From: Nageia nagi | Taxonomy: Eukaryota > Pinophyta | NCBI GenBank assembly: GCA_050084985.1 | Contig: JBITNC010000002.1 | Span: 15,190,001 to 15,254,000, forward strand | Direction of reading: 5' to 3' | DNA length: 64,000 nucleotides | In this document: piece by piece, positions 58,420-64,000 of the stretch | Layout: each line of letters starts with the position of its first letter | How positions within the stretch are numbered: position 1 is the first letter of the stretch | The notes under the pieces: model-generated | Told to the model about the DNA's origin: nothing | Databases searched by the model: none | What the model saw: only the letters and a program-made list of their open reading frames with translations | Program-made: the position numbers and the translations under genes

Positions 58420-59130
58420 AATTAAATCAAGTGCCACTTTGTGGGAAGCCCCTATTCTATTTGTGAAAAAGAAGGATGAAACTTTGAAATTATGTATATA
58501 TTATAGAATGCTCAATAAGGTCACTATAAAAAACAAATATGCATTACCTAGAATTGATAATTTATTTAATCAGTTGAAGGGATATACAATCTATTCAAAA
58601 ATTGATTTGAGGTTTGGGTATCAACAACTAAGGATAAAGGAGGTAGATACCCATAAAATTACATTCAAGGCCAAGTATGGGCACCTTGAATTTACTATAT
58701 TATCATTCTAATTGACCAATACTCTAGTAAAATTTACGAATATAGTGAATTACATCTTAAGAGAATGTATATAAAAGTTTGTTCTAGTATTTTTGGAAGA
58801 TATTCTGGTATATTCCAAGAATTCATAATAACATAAGAAACATTTGAAATTGATTATGGAAACTTTACAAAAGTACCAACTATACAAAAAGCTTTAAAAA
58901 TATAATGTTTATGTAAATCGGGTACAATACTTAGGATACATAATCTCTTTAGAGGGAATTTCAATATATCTAAGGAAAATGGAAGCTATTTTAAGCCAGC
59001 CTACCCCATAAATATTGCAAAAGTAAAGAGTTTCATGGGATTGGTAGGGTATTACCAAATATTTGTGAATGATTTCTTATCAAATCTTATTTTCAACCAT
59101 AGGAAGCTATGAGTTGAAAGCATAATATGA
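58420..59130 (+). pseudogene. Ty3/gypsy reverse transcriptase remnant
   Basis: The open frame at 58439-58711 encodes [57 protein letters not shown] and KYGHLEF, the standard gypsy RT blocks with the first catalytic Asp (KIDLR) kept. After a stop, the palm motif reads LVFLEDILVYSK, so the usual FLDD has become FLED. A later block with QYLGYIISLEGI is the expected end of the thumb. The sequence loses its match near 59130. RNase H and integrase are absent. Confidence 0.88.
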
Positions 59131-60631
59131 TCCCAGAAGAATCTAAGACTACTTGTCAATGCATCATTATTAAATCCATTAGGGATAATCCCTCTATTTT
59201 CAAAATTATGGGTTTATTTTCAACCTCAAATACCAAGGGATTCCTAAATTTAAATATTTAATCTTCTCATATCTAATCAAACTCATTGGATTTGATGTGT
59301 TAATGACTCCATACCGCTCTTTCCCCTATCTACTTCTTCTCTTACATATTAGAGTCATGTTAAGCGCTCCCATAGTCTTATTATATGTATTTTTCTAAAT
59401 TGTTATTGACCATTGTTTTGGTAACCTATGGATATTAGTATCAAATTTATACTCTGGATTTATTCATATCTTAAGGAAATTGTATACTAAAAACATATTC
59501 TTTGCTTTATTATTTCTAAACCTAAAATTTCTTACCATGTGTGTAATCATATAAATTGTAATAAAAACATGAACATAATTCATAATCATAAGGTTTATGA
59601 TGGATTTTAAAGTTAACTTTACATTTGTCTAAATAAACTTTATATAAAATAAAATAAATTATAATTAGTATTTGAACTTAAATTTACAAAGTTTTAAATT
59701 TGAAGTTAGCTTTACCTATAACTCATATAAAGGGAAATCAATTTTATATGTATATAAAGAATTTATCAAACTAATCATGATAATTTGAAATTTGATATTA
59801 AAATCCATGAGTGACCAAAAAATGGTCAATGGTGTGGGATGGTTAGGTCATCACAGTCATACAATGCTTAGGATGCAAGTGGTCAAGTCATAAAGCATGG
59901 TATGATTTGACGTAGTATGGTGGTTCAGAAATGGTTTTGTAGACTGACATGTTATATGATTTGGGATAGATGGTATAGAATCTAATGTACCATCTATGTA
60001 TTAAGCTCAAGGGTGGAGTGAAGGTGAAGCATGTGTTCTACAAGTTGGTGTCTCATGCACTAGTGATGCTGGTGCACAACTACTATGGTTAGAAGTGACC
60101 TTATGGAAACACAATGCTTGATGAGACCATATACAAGTATACATATAAGAAGAAAGAGGGAGTTTATAAAGTAGATTTGATATGTAAGGGTGATAAATAG
60201 GAAAAAAAGAGTACCAAATACAACATGTCTAAGTGAGACATAAAGTCTATATATCGAGAGTTATGGGATTCCTTCAATATTTAAGATTAGAAAGAAGCTC
60301 ATAACATTGTAACCAAAGGAGGTAACTCCAATAGATTTAGTAGTAATGTGTTGATGGGTAATCCTTAGAATATATTTAAGGATCGTGTAAGGCTTTCATT
60401 TCATAGTTTCTTACAATTGAAAATAAGAAGTGATAAGCCTAGAAAGATGGGATCTAGTAATTATCACTTTCTATCTGAAGTGATTAGCTTATTTGATATA
60501 CAGTAGATACATTTTTGGTCTTTGTAATTCATACATGATTTTAAAGTATGGGAACCTATGAATAAGAAATGTGATCAACCTTAAATTTCATAGTAGATGG
60601 GGTAAACGAATATGAAATGCTCTTCAATATC
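59131..60631. other. Spacer with no assigned gene
   Basis: 59.13-59.87 kb is AT-rich without features. 59.87-60.6 kb is less AT-rich and gives short coding-like plus-strand pieces, but no family is recognisable. Confidence 0.4.
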
Positions 60632-61115
60632 TGAAGGAATTAGATAATCCTCAAGGTCCAAGACTATAGGAAAATCAATCATTCAACATCTACAAACTAA
60701 TAATACCATTCACACAATATAACACCAATATAATGTGGTTCCTCCCTCCTTGGGAGTACATCCACAACTAGATCTCAATTCTCAAACTATGCACCCTCTT
60801 ACAACAATTCCTTTCTCTCCTACACAAACTAGTAGAGTAATCTTACTCCAAAAACTTAGTTATTTTACAAGAGGAGACACCCTCTATTTATAGCATGAGA
60901 GCACCTCTCTAACCTCCCTTTAACCCAAGGGTAAGGTTTGGGTTACAATAAATGTATTACCTAACTTTAACCTACCAACTAACCACTTGGTAAGGTCAAA
61001 GTTTACATAATAAAGAATTCAATTAATCCCTTAAGGTATCTAAATATCATTTAAGTGATTAATTGAATTTACAAGGAGTTTAGATATTCACAATATTTCA
61101 TTACAAATTCTAACA
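60632..61115 (-). mobile_element. Solo LTR G (484 bp) with target duplication ATATC
   Basis: Read on the minus strand it starts TGTTAGAATTTGTAATG and ends TAATTCCTTCA. ATATC stands on both sides (60627-60631 and 61116-61120). It contains a TATA-like GCTATAAATAGAGG. The segment around GGAGTACATCCACAACTAG aligns with the LTRs of the long-leader copia family, so it is a diverged relative. No internal sequence adjoins it. Confidence 0.85.
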
Positions 61116-61139
61116 ATATCTAGTTCCATGATGCATATT

Positions 61140-62520
61140 TTGTATATACAATTGTCTCCAAGGATATGGTGGTTTGTCTTGAAACAAAGATGGTGTGAGA
61201 AAATCCTTATTTGGATAAGAGGGAAATGAAAACACATGATATGTATAGTGTAATGTATTCAAGGATGATAATAACATTATTCTATAGTTTCATATAAACT
61301 TGAAGGTAATACAAGATCTTTGGTGAAATATGTTTTCCCAGTTCAATCAAAGTTATCTTCAGGTTAGATAAGTAGATTTTATTCTTGACTCTTTTGTCGA
61401 CATCTCTAGTAGAAGGATTAGAGGTCTTGTTTAGGAGATAATAAGGAGATACTCACTTGATGTCTAGGCTATTGATTGTAAGATAGAGATGGATTTTGAG
61501 TACCAATGCCAATGAATTCCTTTACTTGCAAGTTACATTAAGGATTTCCATGCTAAAAGAGGGTATCTCTTTGAATTAGGAGCTATTGAATTTATGTGAT
61601 GGATCCTATTTAGAATATCAATAACATGGAATAATTCAAGATCCAACATGATGTTTCCATAAAATTCAACTAGAATGATGGAACTAAGGATAATTTTTTT
61701 TATTTTTATTTTTATTTTTTTATTATCTCAAATGGATCTTGAGAGCATATTAACCAAAACCCTCCTAATGTGGGCCTAACCTAAGTGTCTCAAGCTAGGT
61801 GACCATACTTCACATCCATGAAGAAGGGTTGGATTGGTAAGAGGATGGAAGAGTTTAATTTTTTTCATCATATCCTAGAATTAAAGTTAAAAATATCATC
61901 TTTTGAGTGTGATAGTTCCAACATAACTTTTATTTAATATGTTTTGGGAGGCTTCGAGTGTGATATTTACAACATAACTTTTATTTAATCTATTTTGGGA
62001 GGTTAAAAGTAGGACTTATGAAGAGAACACCAAATAGGTGTAAGAGGTGATTTTCTTGATAAATTTAGAAGCATAAAATCTTGACATATTAAACGAAATT
62101 ACCTTTTTCTTTTTAAGATTAACTTTGAGACCATAAGTAGCACAAAAGGTAGTTAGGGTGTTAACCTATGCATTGTATGAGATAACAAATGATATCATCT
62201 GTAAAGAGAAAAATTGAAATAATGTAATCATACAAAACATAATCCATACTTGTGCCCAAGGTGCTTGAGATTATTTATTCAAGTTCATCAATATAGAGCC
62301 CAAATAGAGTAGGTGAGAGGGGATAATCTTGTTTTACACTAAAAGTGTAATGGACTGTATCAAATAACTCAAACTTGGCCAACTACCTATTTATATAATG
62401 TCATAATAAGGGACATGACATCTCTAGGGATCCCTACATTGTCAAGTCTTTAGAATAAGAGAATTTAGGGATAGTATCAAAGATTTATGAAAGTCAATAA
62501 AACAACAATAAATCCACTTC
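61140..62520 (-). pseudogene. LINE reverse-transcriptase remnant (copy 2)
   Basis: Minus-strand frames include LSPLTYSIWALY and DELE near 62300-62350, corresponding to the SPxLFxLYIDELE block. FLFTDDIICYL near 62200 keeps the catalytic Asp pair in an FTDD form. After the palm, PFFMDVKYGHLA and VRPTLGG near 61800 correspond to the post-palm segment seen in copy 1. Further parts to 61140 align with copy 1 at 19830-20780. Stops are frequent and an A/T-rich insertion occurs near 61700. Confidence 0.72.
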
Positions 62521-62689
62521 AATAGTTTTTTAACACTTAATATATTTATTTTTATTCATACAAATACAATGAATTGATTACTTATATTTTTATAAAAACT
62601 TTATATATAAAATAAGAGTAATTTCCCTCTCTTAAATAATCAATGCACTTTAATTTTTTTATTCTACTTTATTTTAAATTAATAATTAA
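62521..62689. other. AT-rich spacer
   Basis: No feature is seen. Confidence 0.5.
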
Positions 62690-62990
62690 TTCACATGAAC
62701 TATATAGTAAAATTGGTAGATGGACAATACCTAAAACACCATGAGATAAAATAATTTGTAATCTTTATAACCTAAATACCATATAATATAAGACTCATTT
62801 TCTCCTTGTCTACCCACTTTACATAGGCATTAGAAAAGCTTATAAGGATATTTGTAATTATAACTTGATACATGAATTCCTAAACTAAGATAACAAAAAC
62901 CAACTTTACAATTTTACTATGCATCTTTATTCTATTGGAAATAATCATTTAAATACATAAAGGATATATATTTATCCATGGATAAACTTT
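62690..62990 (-). repeat. Dispersed repeat, minus-strand copy
   Basis: This is the reverse-complement partner of 29041-29330. On the minus strand it lies downstream of the copia integrase remnant at 63430-64000, which suggests the repeat is part of that element. Confidence 0.6.
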
Positions 62991-63429
62991 GATAACAATG
63001 TTAGAATATTAATACATCTTCATATCAAACATTATAAGTTAACAACTATTGGTATTATTCCATAAGTTAACATCTAATATGGGCATTGTATCTTTCTTAG
63101 TTGCTTTCGCAAATGAAGTTTGAATACCAAAATTTAAAAATTGACAAACTCTTGCCCTTTGAATTTGAATTTATAGTTATCCTTGAGACAACATTTGAGG
63201 AATCATAATATACAATCAATCTCAATGAGAGAAAATAATATTGAATTTCTTATCATGTGGAATAATATTACTTCCTTATGATCATCCATTACAAGAGTAC
63301 ATTAATAATTAGTCTTTTATGTAAAAATATATTACCAAACATTGATAGCATTTGAGCAGTATTATCATTTTTTTAAATTCTTATATTGTATTGTTGACAA
63401 ACACTCTTCCTAGATTCTAGGAAAATTAA

Positions 63430-64000
63430 TTAAGTACAAAAAAATCCAAAATTGATTATGGGCTTTACTACTTTCACAATAATCAACAAAAACACATGCT
63501 TCGCTCTTAGGATCAAGCTTCTTCCTGAGTTCATTAGCCAAATAATAAAAACTTTGAAGTGGTTAACATTGGGTCTATTTTTATACTAATCCTCATAAGG
63601 ATTTTTTCCAAACTATTTGTTGGACTCCTATTCAAAGTATACTCTACTATATGGACTACATTAGCCTAATAAAAATTTATCAACCCCTTGGTTTGCAACA
63701 TACTTTTAGCCATCTCTACAAGAGTCCTATTCTTCCTCTTTGCTACTCCATTCTAATATGATGTATAAGTAGTAGTGAGCTTATTTTAATGCTATTATCT
63801 TTGAAAAATTAGAGAAACTCATTAGAGAAAAACTCCCTACCATGGTCAGTCCTTAAACATTTAAGGTTGTAACCACTCTGATTCTAAAAAAAAATTCTTA
63901 AAATATTTGAAATAAGTAAATGCTTCATCCTTATGTTTCAAGAAACAAACCCAACACATTCTTGAATAATCATCAATAAAGGTAAGAAAATAAGAATTCT
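63430..64000 (-). pseudogene. Copia integrase remnant (second copia family)
   Basis: Minus-strand frames from 64000 give ECVGF and HKDEAFTYFKYFKNFF-like sequence, then LRTDHGREFFSNEFL with the catalytic Asp kept. GVAKRKNRTLVEMAKSMLQT follows, in which the catalytic Glu is Lys. The C-terminal part reads ELRKKLDPKSEACVFVDYCE, the usual region after the core. Stops and frameshifts are frequent. It continues past the window's right edge. The motif wording differs from element A, so this is another family. 62991-63429 holds further decayed sequence without recognisable domains. Confidence 0.82.

Overview
The window reads as intergenic DNA from a large, repeat-rich plant nuclear genome. It is AT-rich, lacks dense gene order, and is packed with decayed LTR retrotransposons (Ty1/copia and Ty3/gypsy), LINE relics, minisatellites and degenerate telomere-like repeats. 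The primer-binding sites complementary to plant initiator tRNA-Met, chromodomain-type gypsy, copia gag of the DGxNxxxW type and L1-like LINEs all point to a seed plant. The heavy load of very old elements with long leaders would suit a gymnosperm, but that is inference and no marker here proves it.

Layout, 0-21 kb: a Ty3/gypsy pol end with its 3' LTR (1-2.06 kb); a nearly full-length but dead copia element A on the plus strand (about 2.2-8.74 kb) with its 3' LTR; AT-rich DNA with a degenerate TA-rich tandem array (9.85-10.47 kb); a plant RNase H-like pseudogene (12.55 kb); an unidentified coding remnant (13.7-14.9 kb); an LTR with primer-binding site (18.2-18.8 kb); and a LINE relic (19.8-20.8 kb).

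21-27 kb: the only convincing host gene is a two-exon, minus-strand gene at 22.04-23.03 kb. It encodes a roughly 299-residue protein with one membrane segment, in a GC-richer island. It is flanked on both sides by LINE 3' ends that face it. A small plus-strand ORF with a transit-peptide-like start lies tail-to-tail with it.

27-46.8 kb: a copia family with an unusually long (about 3 kb) leader appears again as element B (minus, 30.18-34.56 kb, internally deleted but still flanked by a near-perfect target duplication), element D (minus, RT to 3' LTR, 39.4-41.7 kb) and element C (plus, 5' LTR to gag, 41.7-45.7 kb, abutting D exactly at its LTR terminus). Between them lie a LINE ORF1-like remnant, a GAGACATTATTT minisatellite, an unidentified remnant and an interstitial telomere-like block. 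A LINE endonuclease remnant follows at 45.9-46.75 kb.

46.8-64 kb: a nested stack. A copia-like element E (50,017-57,068), with gag-like but no recognisable pol sequence, has a 1,826-bp solo LTR F inserted in its 3' LTR with target duplication CATAT. F carries about six 123-bp repeats rich in TGACGTCA-derived boxes upstream of a TATA box. A gypsy reverse transcriptase remnant, a second solo LTR G (duplication ATATC), a LINE reverse transcriptase remnant and a copia integrase remnant complete the window.

The elements do not form a pathway. The coherent story is successive insertion, internal deletion and mutational decay around one surviving gene. I found no sign of a new defence or metabolic system. 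The items most worth attention are the regulatory repeat array in solo LTR F, the long-leader copia family, the pol-less element E and the isolated gene.
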